Assembly: GCA_011037195.1 (NCBI GenBank)
Contig: JAAEAF010002645.1
Location: 1-64,000 of the forward strand
Origin: Triatoma infestans
Taxonomy: Eukaryota > Arthropoda > Insecta > Hemiptera > Reduviidae
DNA: 64,000 bases
Direction of reading: 5' to 3'
In this document: in pieces, positions 19,053 through 27,803 of the stretch
Position numbering within the stretch: the stretch's first letter is position 1
Layout: each line of letters opens with the position of its first letter
The notes under the pieces: model-generated
The model's input: only the letters and a program-made list of their open reading frames with translations
Told to the model about the DNA's origin: nothing
The model's database searches: none
Translations under genes and position numbers: made by a program

Positions 19053-22000
19053 ATGATTGAATGTCAATTTTGTGGGAAAATATTTTTGCGGGGGGACTAT
19101 AAGGAACGTCATGAGGCTGTCTGCAACGCAAATGAGCAAGCTCGCCAATGCTCAAAGTGTCAAGCGAGATTTTCATCAAGAAAGACAATGCTTGCTCATT
19201 TACGTCGCTGCGGCACTGAAGCACCGGTCATGTCTAAAAGAGCCCGCCTTGATATAGCTCAAGGCCATTTGTATGAGGTTGAGTCAGCCTTTGGGAGGAC
19301 CCTTCGAACTTTCTTCCTCCCGAGCTCCGGAGCAGCCGATGCAATGGAGTTTCTGACAGGTCAGCTAGAAACATTGCATCGGCTGCTTCGAGAGGTAATG
19401 GAAGACAGCGACACTCCCCTAAAATATAACTTGGTCTTGGAGGCGACTTTTGAAAATATTAAAGGTGAAACTTGTGATCGCGCCTTCAAGACCAAGAACA
19501 AAGTGATTTATGAGGACTCCTCCATCGAAGAATCTCTCCACGAAAGTTTTAAGAAACTGGTGAGCGAGATGGAGGAGTCAACTCTAAAGGGGAGTGGATG
19601 GAGCCTGAAGGAGTTCGATGGAGTCCTCCTGCGTATCAATAAATTTACACCCCTGGGAGGCTCCAGCTTTATCCCTTTGCCCCCTGCCATTGCCAACAAG
19701 AAAGCTGTGATAAATGTGCAAAATATAGACGACCGGTGCTTTCAGTATGCCATCCTCTCCCGCCTCGTAAAAAAGGATCCACAACGGGAGAGTAAATACA
19801 AAAATCTCGAACATAGGTACAACTTTGACTGCATTTCTTTCCCCACTCCTCTCCATGAGGTGAAAAAATTTGAAAAATACAATGACATAAGCGTCAATGT
19901 TTTCACCCTTGGAGAGAAAGGAAACGTGTACCCTCTAAAGGTGGTAAAGCAGGAGAAGGAAGACCATCGTGATCTCCTTCTCCTGACTTTGGAAAATGGG
20001 CGGAGCCACTATACTTATATTAAAGACTTTAATAGATTAGTGGCTCACCAGATTAGCAACCATGAAAAAAGGGTACACGTTTGCAAGCGATGTTTTACCC
20101 ACTTTCATACAGACAGTCCAAACATCGCTGAGCGGGTGAAGGAGCACATGGAGTATTGCGGAGAAAATAGGCCGGCTCGGATTTTATTGCCAGCATACAA
20201 CGACGATGGGACTCCTCCAACTGTTCGTTTTACAAAAGTGCAAAATCAGATGAGGATTCCCTTCGTCGTGTATGCTGACTTTGAGTCAATATTGAAAAAA
20301 ATCCCCAAAGATGCCAATCCGAGTCGGACATACACAACTCCCTACCAGAGCCATCTTCCAATGAGCTTCTGCACCTATGTAAAGGTGGCAGAAGACATAC
20401 CACGCCACTGCCTTCCAGCCGACTTCCCTGCGGAACCTTTCATCTATACGGGTGAAGATTCCGCAGAGAAGTTTATGGCACATATAAAGGCAGTGGCTGA
20501 GAAGGTGGCTCTGGTATACTCCATAAAGCGGCCAATGCTACCCCTGACACCATCTCAGATGGAAGTCTTTAAAAAATCCCAAACCTGCTACCTCTGCCAA
20601 AAACCCTTTTCTTTAACCGATCCCAAAGTGGCGGATCACGATCATATCACAGGTGTGTATCGTGGTCCCGCCCATTCCCAATGCAATATCCTATACCGAA
20701 CTCCCCGTTTCCTACCAGTATTCCTCCACAATCTGAGCGGTTACGACGCCCACTTCATAGTTCGCGAGTTGGGGTATGACTCAAGTCGTATTGACGTCAT
20801 CCCCAACAGCGAAGAAAAATATATTTCATTTAGTAAGCAAGTGGGCGCCCTATCCGTCAGATTTGTGGACTCCTTCCGTTTCATGGCTTCCAGCTTAGAT
20901 AGGTTGTCGAAGAATTTGCCCAGAAACAAGTTCAACGATACGGGCAAATTCTTCCCCGCCGACAAGATGGATCTGGTCATAAGAAAAGGAGTGTACCCCT
21001 ACGACTACACGGACTCGTTTGAGAAACTTAGGGAGACGGTTCTACCCCCTAAGGAGGCATTCTATAGCACCCTTAATGAATGCCACATCTCAGACGAGGA
21101 CTATCAGCATGCGCAGTCAGTCTGGGAGGCGTTTGAAATTAGAACCCTAGGGGGGTACAGCGAGCTCTACCTTAAGGTAGACGTAATGCTCCTATGTGAC
21201 ATCTTTGAAAATTTCAGGGATGTTTGCATAGGAGCATATTCGCTGGACCCTGCCTGGTATTTCACGGCTCCCGGACTGGCATGGGACGCTATGCTGAAGT
21301 GTACAGGGGTACATTTAGACCTACTTACAGACTATGACCAGCTCCTGATGGTCGAGCGCGGTATAAGGGGTGGCTTGTGCCAATGCAGCCATCGCTATAG
21401 CAAAGCTGACAACAGATGCCTGCATCCAGATCGTGACCCCCTTAAGGAATCGAAGTACATTGCCTACCTAGATGCAAATAATTTGTACGGGTGGGCAATG
21501 TCCAATCCGCTTCCTTCTGGAGGTTTCGAATGGGTACAGGATCCGGATACTCTAGACTGGGGCAATATGACCGAAGATGGCCCCTTCGGGTATATTGTCG
21601 AGGCTGACATAGAGTATCCTAGCAAGTTGCACGAACTGCACAACGATTTCCCCCTTCTGCCGGAGAATAGGGTGCCTCCGGGACAAGTCAACAGGAAACT
21701 GTTGGCTCCATTGACCAACAGGGAGAAATACGTTGTTCATTTCGTCAACTTGAAACAAGCCATGGGCCTTGGTCTCCGGTTAGTACGCGTACATAGAGCG
21801 CTGCGATTCAAGCAGTCCTGCTGGCTTCGTTCTTACATCGACCTCAACACCCAGATGAGACAACAGGCGACTAACGACTTTGACAAAGACTTCTACAAAC
21901 TGATGAATAACGCAGTGTTTGGAAAATTTATGGAGGACGTACGAAAACGGATGAAAATAGAACTGGTGACTGACGAACGGAGAATACGTAAACTAATTGC

Positions 22001-22679
22001 AAAACCGACCTTCAAGGACAGGACTATATACTCAGAGACGCTGACTGCAGTACATCTGGACTTTGAGCAGATCACTATGAACAAACCAATTTATGTTGGG
22101 ATGGCCATACTTGATCTGTCCAAAGTCCGGATGTACAAATTCCACTACAAAACAATGCTCAACAGATACAATACTGACCAACTGAAACTACTGTACACTG
22201 ACACAGACAGCTTCATTTATGAGATTAAAACTGACGACTTTTACACTGACATGACTACTATACTGGACGAGATGGACACTTCAGACTACCCCCACGGACA
22301 TCAGTGTTACAGTACGAAAAATAAAAAGGTGTTGGGGAAGTTCAAGGATGAGGCCAGTGGAGAACCTGTTTCTGAATTCGTGGGCCTCCGCGCTAAAATG
22401 TATGCATTACGTATCCGGGGACAAGAGAAGAAACGGGCGAAAGGGATAAAGAGGGCAGCCGTTGAAAAGAAAATTACATTCGATGATTATGTGGCTGCCC
22501 TGTTCGACGGAAAGGAGTATATGACTTCATTTCGAACAATCATTTCGAAGAAACATAAACTCTTTTCCGTCGAGCAGAAAAAGGTTTCCCTTTCGCCCCA
22601 CGACGACAAACGCCATCTAGTCGATCGTGTTCATACTCTTGCCCATGGCCACTTTGCTATAGCGAACGTACCTGTGTGA
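19053..22679 (+). CDS. POLB: Protein-primed family B DNA polymerase (Polinton POLB)
   Basis: 1208 aa; replicates the element by protein priming, as known for Polintons and adintoviruses. Two CCHC zinc fingers lie at residues 4-24 (C4, C7, H20, C24) and 33-53 (C33, C36, H49, C53). The 3'-5' exonuclease motif I is YADFES (about 407-412). A Cys/His nuclease-like insert follows (CYLC at 512-515, then DHDHITGVYRG near 530 and QCN), resembling the recombination endonuclease VII/HNH Cys cluster. A later exonuclease motif has LKVDVMLLCDIF. Polymerase motif A is YLDANNLYGWAMSNPLP near 805, motif B NNAVFGKF near 949, motif C YTDTDS at 1048-1053. The ATG at 19053 is the first in the predicted spliced leader. 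The frame is uninterrupted and of usual length for the family. Confidence 0.96.
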   Translation: MIECQFCGKIFLRGDYKERHEAVCNANEQARQCSKCQARFSSRKTMLAHLRRCGTEAPVMSKRARLDIAQGHLYEVESAFGRTLRTFFLPSSGAADAMEFLTGQLETLHRLLREVMEDSDTPLKYNLVLEATFENIKGETCDRAFKTKNKVIYEDSSIEESLHESFKKLVSEMEESTLKGSGWSLKEFDGVLLRINKFTPLGGSSFIPLPPAIANKKAVINVQNIDDRCFQYAILSRLVKKDPQRESKYKNLEHRYNFDCISFPTPLHEVKKFEKYNDISVNVFTLGEKGNVYPLKVVKQEKEDHRDLLLLTLENGRSHYTYIKDFNRLVAHQISNHEKRVHVCKRCFTHFHTDSPNIAERVKEHMEYCGENRPARILLPAYNDDGTPPTVRFTKVQNQMRIPFVVYADFESILKKIPKDANPSRTYTTPYQSHLPMSFCTYVKVAEDIPRHCLPADFPAEPFIYTGEDSAEKFMAHIKAVAEKVALVYSIKRPMLPLTPSQMEVFKKSQTCYLCQKPFSLTDPKVADHDHITGVYRGPAHSQCNILYRTPRFLPVFLHNLSGYDAHFIVRELGYDSSRIDVIPNSEEKYISFSKQVGALSVRFVDSFRFMASSLDRLSKNLPRNKFNDTGKFFPADKMDLVIRKGVYPYDYTDSFEKLRETVLPPKEAFYSTLNECHISDEDYQHAQSVWEAFEIRTLGGYSELYLKVDVMLLCDIFENFRDVCIGAYSLDPAWYFTAPGLAWDAMLKCTGVHLDLLTDYDQLLMVERGIRGGLCQCSHRYSKADNRCLHPDRDPLKESKYIAYLDANNLYGWAMSNPLPSGGFEWVQDPDTLDWGNMTEDGPFGYIVEADIEYPSKLHELHNDFPLLPENRVPPGQVNRKLLAPLTNREKYVVHFVNLKQAMGLGLRLVRVHRALRFKQSCWLRSYIDLNTQMRQQATNDFDKDFYKLMNNAVFGKFMEDVRKRMKIELVTDERRIRKLIAKPTFKDRTIYSETLTAVHLDFEQITMNKPIYVGMAILDLSKVRMYKFHYKTMLNRYNTDQLKLLYTDTDSFIYEIKTDDFYTDMTTILDEMDTSDYPHGHQCYSTKNKKVLGKFKDEASGEPVSEFVGLRAKMYALRIRGQEKKRAKGIKRAAVEKKITFDDYVAALFDGKEYMTSFRTIISKKHKLFSVEQKKVSLSPHDDKRHLVDRVHTLAHGHFAIANVPV

Positions 22680-22921
22680 TGATGCTGTATATAGTGTATA
22701 TATGTAAATAATAGCTGTGTACATAGTTTAGGTTAGTTTAGGTCTTTTTTTTTTTTATTTCTTTTTCCTAGATTTTTTTTTTATTTATTTTTAATTATTT
22801 ATTAATTTGTGTATATATGTAAATATTTATATCCTTAAATTTTAGTATAGTTATTTTGTTCTTTAGTTCTAGTTAAAAAAAAATTAATAAATAAATAAAA
22901 AAATAAAAAAATAAAAAAATA
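22680..22921 (+). promoter_or_regulatory. Polymerase gene 3' region with encoded A-rich tract
   Basis: The 3' flank is T-rich, then an A-rich run with several AATAAA words (22874-22920) that resembles an encoded poly(A) tail. Unlike the A-tracts at 28699-28740 and 29637-29669, it is followed by ATGGTGGTGGGATTTTC and not by a ribozyme-like sequence. ATGGTGGTGGG recurs at about 22971. Probably the polyadenylation region. Confidence 0.5.
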
Positions 22922-23032
22922 TGGTGGTGGGATTTTCTAGTTTAGGTATTTTGTAAATAGGTAGTATGAATGATGGTGGTGGGTGTGTGAATGCGTTGTA
23001 GATAGATTTTTCTGAAATGTACATAGCTGCGG

Positions 23033-23070
23033 TATATAAAGGGAGACGGGAGAACGTTCCTTATTAGTTC
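23033..23070 (+). promoter_or_regulatory. Packaging ATPase gene promoter
   Basis: TATATAAAGGG at 23033-23043 with an initiator-like CTTATTAGTTC (A at 23063). The start codon is at 23076, giving a leader of roughly 13 nt. The box resembles the one before the 99-aa gene (TATATAAAGG and TTCATTAGTTC). Confidence 0.7.
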
Positions 23071-23075
23071 CCATC

Positions 23076-23765
23076 ATGCGCTTGGTGAAGCAGCATACCA
23101 CGCTCCGTATTCAAAACCTAGACGGTGGCGCCCCGATTAAGAAAGAATCAAGGCACGGCCCACTTTTCCCTGACTCAATTAGATGTCTAATATGTGGGCC
23201 TTCCAACTGCGGAAAAACTAATCTTATGTTGAGTCTAATTTATGATTCAAACGGGCTAAAATTTGAAAATATCTATTTGTTTGCAAAATCCTTAAATCAG
23301 CCCAAATATAGGAAGTTAGCACAAATATTAGAACCTTTAAGTGATATCGGATTTTATCAATATGAAGATAATTCTCAAGTTCCTCCACCCAAAGAGGCCC
23401 TACCCAATTCAATCTTCATATTCGATGATATTGCCTGCGATAAACAAGATAATGTAAGATCTTATTTTTGTATGGGGCGCCACAATGGGGTTGACATCTT
23501 TTATCTAAGTCAGAGTTACACTAGAGTCCCTAAACATTTAATTCGAGAAAATGCCAACTTCCTAATACTGTTTAGACAAGATGAATTAAATCTGAGACGA
23601 ATTTACGACGATCATGTCAATTCTGACATGGAATTTAAAATCTTTCGAGATGTTTGTCATTGGTGTTGGAAGGACGACAGGTACAGTTTTCTGGTGCTCG
23701 ATAAAGATAGGGAGATTAATCAAGGAAGGTATCGAAAGGGTTTCGACGTCTATATAATACCCTGA
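23076..23765 (+). CDS. ATP: FtsK/HerA-type genome-packaging ATPase
   Basis: 229 aa. In Polintons and related PRD1-adenovirus-lineage viruses this ATPase pumps DNA into the capsid. Walker A is GPSNCGKT at residues 41-48. Walker B is the hydrophobic strand IFIFDD ending near residue 118. A conserved SQSYTRVPKHLIREN-type segment follows near residue 150, the sensor/arginine region of A32-like ATPases. Length is typical. The TATA box of the next gene overlaps its last codons, and the next start codon is 32 nt downstream. The frame is intact. Confidence 0.93.
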   Translation: MRLVKQHTTLRIQNLDGGAPIKKESRHGPLFPDSIRCLICGPSNCGKTNLMLSLIYDSNGLKFENIYLFAKSLNQPKYRKLAQILEPLSDIGFYQYEDNSQVPPPKEALPNSIFIFDDIACDKQDNVRSYFCMGRHNGVDIFYLSQSYTRVPKHLIRENANFLILFRQDELNLRRIYDDHVNSDMEFKIFRDVCHWCWKDDRYSFLVLDKDREINQGRYRKGFDVYIIP

Positions 23766-23790
23766 ATAAGTGCAGTGACTTCAGACTACA
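23751..23790 (+). promoter_or_regulatory. Promoter of the 361-aa gene
   Basis: TATATAATACC (23751-23761) overlaps the end of the ATPase gene. An initiator-like TTCAGACT follows with A at 23783, 30-32 nt downstream. The ATG is 15 nt further, at 23798. Confidence 0.55.
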
Positions 23791-23797
23791 TGCAGAC

Positions 23798-24883
23798 ATG
23801 GAACCGTCAACATCTGACGTTGTAATGCGTGAAATAATCGATACCAGAAAGGCCATTCAAGAAAAATGTAATTTGTTAAAAAGAAATCGAGAAGAGACTG
23901 ATGAATACTTGAAAATGAAGTATAAACCTATACTGAATTCAATCAGTAACCTGGCAGGAAAACTTGAGCAAGCTGAAACCTATTCACCACCACCACTGAA
24001 GAGACAGATTACTGAATTTGAAGAAACACCTCAACTTCCAGTAATTAAACCAAGATTTTCACAACGATTGCAATATTCATCTCCAAAGACTGAAAGTAGT
24101 AGTAGTACTCCGATGACACCTCTTCAATCTCAAACACCTAGAGAGGAAGTAATTGAAGGAATCTCTGCCAATTCAGCTCCATATCCACTTGTTAACCAGA
24201 GAATTTTAAAATATCACGTAACTCCAAAACTAAGTTCATCCAGGCGTTCGACGCGAGCTAAACAAGAAAACTTTACTCCTAATTCAGCATTAAGGGATAT
24301 TGCTGGCCCGTCGACATCATTACAGGCAGTACGAGAAGAAGCACAAACTCCTGAAGGTGAAGAAATGTTGAAACAGTACTTGAGAGAAGTTGGTGAGCTA
24401 TCTTCAAGGTATATTGCCAAAATTGTAAACAACGATATTAAAGATATCGATACCGTATATGGAATTGTATATGATGGCCATAGATTTACTATTGGTGATT
24501 CAGTGATCTCCATTAACAGAGATATTCTAAAGGTGGGTGAAGAGACTTACTATGGTACACCCGGGCTATTCCAACTACTATTTTTGAAAAATCCAAATTT
24601 AAATGAGGTAACAAAATCCGACTTTGACAACTATAAGAAAATTATAGTACAGACAAACGCTCATTTTAGAAATCATAGTCCTACAGGGCCAATTCTACAG
24701 CTTAGATCGAATATAAAGTACAAAAATGTGATTTCAAAGCTGTTTCCTGTAAGGACGGGTACTGGTTTTACTGATCCAAATATCCTAGTAAATAGATTAA
24801 GACAGCTTCTTGATAGCGCTGGCGGACAAGATGAAATTCATCAAATTGAAACTCAGCTTAGAAAAGGAGGTATAATAGCTTAG
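23798..24883 (+). CDS. Polinton-associated protein with DUF8207-like C-terminus
   Basis: 361 aa. The N-terminal ~60 residues are strongly charged and helical-looking (likely coiled coil: REIIDTRKAIQEKCNLLKRN...). A Ser/Thr/Pro-rich, probably disordered linker follows (about 65-165). The C-terminal domain, about 215-340, has the signature YGIVYDGHRFTIGDS..., YYGTPGLFQLLFLKNPN and NAHFRN, which I recognise as the domain often called DUF8207 in Polinton-bearing genomes. It lies between ATPase and integrase with short gaps on both sides. By position it could be a virion protein (minor capsid or core), but I see no jelly-roll signature. The function is unassigned. Confidence 0.85.
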   Translation: MEPSTSDVVMREIIDTRKAIQEKCNLLKRNREETDEYLKMKYKPILNSISNLAGKLEQAETYSPPPLKRQITEFEETPQLPVIKPRFSQRLQYSSPKTESSSSTPMTPLQSQTPREEVIEGISANSAPYPLVNQRILKYHVTPKLSSSRRSTRAKQENFTPNSALRDIAGPSTSLQAVREEAQTPEGEEMLKQYLREVGELSSRYIAKIVNNDIKDIDTVYGIVYDGHRFTIGDSVISINRDILKVGEETYYGTPGLFQLLFLKNPNLNEVTKSDFDNYKKIIVQTNAHFRNHSPTGPILQLRSNIKYKNVISKLFPVRTGTGFTDPNILVNRLRQLLDSAGGQDEIHQIETQLRKGGIIA

Positions 24884-24908
24884 TGCACCAGAAGATTTCC
24901 TCATTTCA
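24871..24908 (+). promoter_or_regulatory. Integrase gene promoter
   Basis: TATAATAG (24871-24878) ends 3 nt before the stop codon TAG of the preceding gene. The initiator-like TCATTT has A at 24903, 32 nt downstream, and the ATG is at 24911 in the context TCATTTCATCATG. Confidence 0.6.
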
Positions 24909-24910
24909 TC

Positions 24911-25840
24911 ATGACATCCGTTAAGGAACAGATCGTGCATGAACTACACAAACCAGCTAGAAGAGTTTTCAAGAGGAGATCAGTACTTCTAAAAGGAATT
25001 GATGACTTATGGCAAGCAGATTTGGTTGAATTAATTCCATACTCTCGTTTTAATAAAGGGTACAAGTATCTACTCACTGTGATAGATTGCTTCTCTAAAT
25101 ATGCCTGGGTTATTCCAGTAAAGAATAAGACAGCAGCTGAAGTGACTAAAGCATTCGAGAAGATATTACCTGAACGAAAGCCAAATAATTTGCAGACAGA
25201 CAACGGTAAAGAATTTTACAATAAGTTGTTTGGAAAGCTCATGAAAGTTAACGACATTAATCACTATTCAACCTATAGCAACTTGAAAGCTTCAATAGTG
25301 GAGAGATTTAATCGTACACTAAAATCGGCAATGTGGAAGAAATTTAGCTTGCAAGGCAACTATACCTGGTTACCCATACTGCACTCTCTGGTTAGTAAAT
25401 ATAATAATGCAAAACATAGAACGATTAAAATGGCACCAGCAGCTGTATATGGACATGAAATTGAAGCTCAGCTTTTACAAGATGTTTACGAAAAGAAACC
25501 TGCTTCAACAAGGCCGGCTAAATTTAAAGTTGGTGATCATGTTCGAATATCGAAATATAAAGCACAGTTTGCTAAAGGTTACCAGCCTTCATGGTCAACA
25601 GAAATATTTAACATTGCTGAAGTTAGAAAAACTGTACCTGTAACATACCATCTGAAAGATGAAAGAGGGCAATCGATTGCTGGTGGTTTTTATCAAGAAG
25701 AGCTACAATTAGTGAAGCATCCCGACTGTTATCTAGTAGAGAAGGTTATCAAAAGGAAAGGTGATACGGTTTTTGTGAAATGGTTAGGCTTTGACAATTC
25801 ACACAACACATGGGAGGACATCAAGAACGTAAACTTATAA
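24911..25840 (+). CDS. INT: Retroviral-type integrase with chromodomain
   Basis: 309 aa. The rve-family integrase joins the element ends to host DNA and accounts for the 6-bp duplication. The catalytic triad is visible as D37 (WQADLVE), D97 (QTDNGKEF) and E131 (SIVERFNRT), with 33 residues between the second D and the E. The core is followed by a basic region with an SH3-like segment (KFKVGDHVRISKYK), and then by a C-terminal chromodomain at about 273-307 (YLVEKVIKR, FVKWLGFDNSHNTWE), which may steer insertion to marked chromatin. There is no N-terminal HHCC zinc motif. The frame is intact. The protease gene's TATA box overlaps its stop codon. Confidence 0.95.
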   Translation: MTSVKEQIVHELHKPARRVFKRRSVLLKGIDDLWQADLVELIPYSRFNKGYKYLLTVIDCFSKYAWVIPVKNKTAAEVTKAFEKILPERKPNNLQTDNGKEFYNKLFGKLMKVNDINHYSTYSNLKASIVERFNRTLKSAMWKKFSLQGNYTWLPILHSLVSKYNNAKHRTIKMAPAAVYGHEIEAQLLQDVYEKKPASTRPAKFKVGDHVRISKYKAQFAKGYQPSWSTEIFNIAEVRKTVPVTYHLKDERGQSIAGGFYQEELQLVKHPDCYLVEKVIKRKGDTVFVKWLGFDNSHNTWEDIKNVNL

Positions 25841-25873
25841 AAGCAAATTTTATCTGCAAAGAGAATCATTTCA
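25836..25873 (+). promoter_or_regulatory. Protease gene promoter
   Basis: TATAAAAGC (25836-25844) contains the integrase stop codon TAA (25838-25840). TCATTT with A at 25868 lies 32 nt downstream. The ATG is at 25876, again in the context TCATTTCATCATG. Confidence 0.65.
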
Positions 25874-25875
25874 TC

Positions 25876-26328
25876 ATGAGACGTGCTAGAGTGAAGAAGC
25901 GGGTCATCCCAACTCCTAAGCGGATAGGAGGACATCTTTCTAAGCTGAGCAATAATGCTAAAAAAATTCTATCATCTTTGCCACGAATGAGATTAAGCAA
26001 TTTCGATTTAATCAGTTTAGCAAAGGCGCATAAAATTCCACGTTTTAGAGGAGTGTTTATGAGGGATGAACTCCCTCGAAAACCATGGAAAAACGAGCGT
26101 GCTATCTTTAATTTGGACACAAGCTATGGTAAAGGAACTCATTGGGTTTGTTATAAGAAAATGGGAAAATTAGTTCAATTTTTTGACAGCAGTGGAACAA
26201 GACCACCTAGTGAACTTGTGCGCTATATGAAAGGTTGTCGAATTTCATCAAATCGGAAGCTATATCAAAGTGTCAGAAGTAACAACTGTGGACAACTTTG
26301 TTTACTGTTCCTGCTGGATTTACTATAA
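25876..26328 (+). CDS. PRO: Adenain-like cysteine protease
   Basis: 150 aa from the ATG at 25876. An upstream in-frame ATG at 25810 would overlap the integrase gene and lacks the initiator context. The family matures capsid proteins in adenoviruses and Polintons. Catalytic residues: His89 (GTHWVCY), Asp104 (QFFDSSG), Gln131 and Cys138 (NNCGQLC). The N-terminal ~60 residues are basic (RRARVKKR) followed by a helical-looking segment, perhaps a DNA-binding or membrane-active part fused to the protease. The protein ends soon after the Cys motif and is shorter than adenovirus proteases, but all active-site positions are present. Confidence 0.92.
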   Translation: MRRARVKKRVIPTPKRIGGHLSKLSNNAKKILSSLPRMRLSNFDLISLAKAHKIPRFRGVFMRDELPRKPWKNERAIFNLDTSYGKGTHWVCYKKMGKLVQFFDSSGTRPPSELVRYMKGCRISSNRKLYQSVRSNNCGQLCLLFLLDLL

Positions 26329-26397
26329 ATAGAGACTGCACTATTGTCACAAATTCATTTGATTCCTAGGCAGCAATGGGATTGGATCTCAGAAAAG

Positions 26398-26438
26398 TAT
26401 ATAAAGGGGCGGCGGCTGAGAGAAAAAGTATCATTCCA
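26398..26438 (+). promoter_or_regulatory. Major capsid gene promoter
   Basis: TATATAAAGGGGC (26398-26410) with initiator TCATTC, A at 26433. The leader to the ATG at 26525 is about 92 nt, the longest unspliced leader in the element. A CCTAGG lies 30 nt upstream of the box. Confidence 0.75.
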
Positions 26439-26524
26439 GTGAAGACAGTTGGCGAGTGCACATCGTTAACCAAGAGTAATATTCGTTTTCTACAAACAGC
26501 CGGTTATTACGTCTTATCTCCGAC

Positions 26525-27772
26525 ATGGAAATCTTAGATTTAGAAGAGACTAGCCCGTTTGATAATTCAATTGAAGGGATAGAGTTTCATTCTCATCATC
26601 CATATGCTTCATCAAAACTTCTTCAAGGTGATGAGATACGTATTAGTATGCAACACCAGGACTTGTACACATTGCCCGGTCAAAGTATGCTATACGTTGA
26701 GGGGAAATTTTTAAAAGAAGATGGTTCAACAGTTTCTCATTTTTCAAAATTAACCAATAATTCATTTGCATTTTTATTTGATGAAATACGATATGAACTG
26801 AGTGGAGTTGAAATAGATCGTGTTAGAAATCCAGGCATCGCTTGCACATTAAAAAATTTGATTTCACTTAGGTCCGGTTCTCGATACTTAGAAAACTGGG
26901 GTTGGTGTTACCCTCATAAGGATACATTAAGTATTACTTCAGAACGGGGTGAATTTAATTTATGCGTTCCTCTCTCCGTTTTACTGGGATTCTGTGAAGA
27001 TTATCAGAAAATTATAATGAATGTTAAACAGGAACTGATTCTTGTTAGAAGTAGACAAGATGAAAACTCTTACATTACTATTAGGCAGCCGCCCATTGAT
27101 GGTCAGCCGGAAGGAGTTTTAGAAAAATGCAAAATTGAATTGTTAAATGTTTCCTGGAAGATACCTTATATTACAGTAAATGAACATCAGAGATTGGCTC
27201 TCATGCGTCATCTAAAATCAGAAAAGGTATTTTCATTTGGGTTTAGAAATTGGGAACTTTACGACTATCCTTTGTTACCGGCAACTAAACGACATATTTG
27301 GTCGGTAAAAACTACAAGTCAGTTGGAAAAACCGCGCTATATAATCTTAGCTTTTCAAACAAATAGATCTAATAATGTTGAAAAAGATTCCAGCCATTTC
27401 GATCATTGTAACTTATCAAATGTGAAACTTTATTTAAATTGTAAATCTTATCCGTATGATGATTTGAATATTGATTTTGAGTCCAATAGGTATGCCCTGA
27501 TTTATCATATGTACACTTCTTTCCAGGCATCATATTATGGTGAACATACACAACCTTTGTCTTGTTTAGTAAACTTTAAAGAGAAAACACCATTGGCTAT
27601 TATAGATTGTTCTAAACAGTGTGAATCGATCAAAAGTGGCCCGGTTGATGTAAGATTAGAATTTGAATCTAATAGAAATTTCCCGGCTCAGACTACAGCT
27701 TTTTGTCTTATTATACACGATAGAGTTGTCGAGTATAACCCGTTGACAGGTATAGTTCGACGTATGGTATAA
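26525..27772 (+). CDS. MCP: Major capsid protein, double jelly-roll type
   Basis: 415 aa. I recognise the conserved N-terminus of Polinton major capsid proteins (formerly PY): a FHSHHPYAS-type segment, DEIRISMQHQDLYTLPGQS near residues 37-56, LYVEGKF near 57-64, then AFLFDEIRYELSGVEIDR near 82-99 and TLKNLISL near 107. The second half has alternating beta-type sequence through the C-terminus. Known Polinton capsid proteins form the double jelly-roll fold; that fold is inferred here from family recognition. It should assemble the icosahedral shell together with a penton that I could not find. The frame is intact. The stop codon overlaps the next gene's TATA box. Confidence 0.88.
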   Translation: MEILDLEETSPFDNSIEGIEFHSHHPYASSKLLQGDEIRISMQHQDLYTLPGQSMLYVEGKFLKEDGSTVSHFSKLTNNSFAFLFDEIRYELSGVEIDRVRNPGIACTLKNLISLRSGSRYLENWGWCYPHKDTLSITSERGEFNLCVPLSVLLGFCEDYQKIIMNVKQELILVRSRQDENSYITIRQPPIDGQPEGVLEKCKIELLNVSWKIPYITVNEHQRLALMRHLKSEKVFSFGFRNWELYDYPLLPATKRHIWSVKTTSQLEKPRYIILAFQTNRSNNVEKDSSHFDHCNLSNVKLYLNCKSYPYDDLNIDFESNRYALIYHMYTSFQASYYGEHTQPLSCLVNFKEKTPLAIIDCSKQCESIKSGPVDVRLEFESNRNFPAQTTAFCLIIHDRVVEYNPLTGIVRRMV

Positions 27773-27803
27773 AAGGAGGTGAAACTTTTGCTTAGTGTTC
27801 AGT
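27768..27803 (+). promoter_or_regulatory. Promoter of the 169-aa gene
   Basis: TATAAAAGG (27768-27776) contains the capsid gene stop codon TAA (27770-27772). TTCAGT with A at 27801 lies 33 nt downstream, but this leaves only 3 nt before the ATG at 27804. Use of the initiator is therefore less certain here. Confidence 0.45.

Noticed and set aside
25810..25875. Upstream ATG extending the protease by 22 residues
   Set aside because: It would overlap the integrase gene and precede the predicted transcript start. The ATG at 25876 has the same TCATTTCATCATG context as the integrase start.
27795..27803. GTG start for the 169-aa protein
   Set aside because: A eukaryotic element should use the ATG at 27804. 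Likewise the TTG at 29077 was replaced by the ATG at 29098 for the 99-aa protein.
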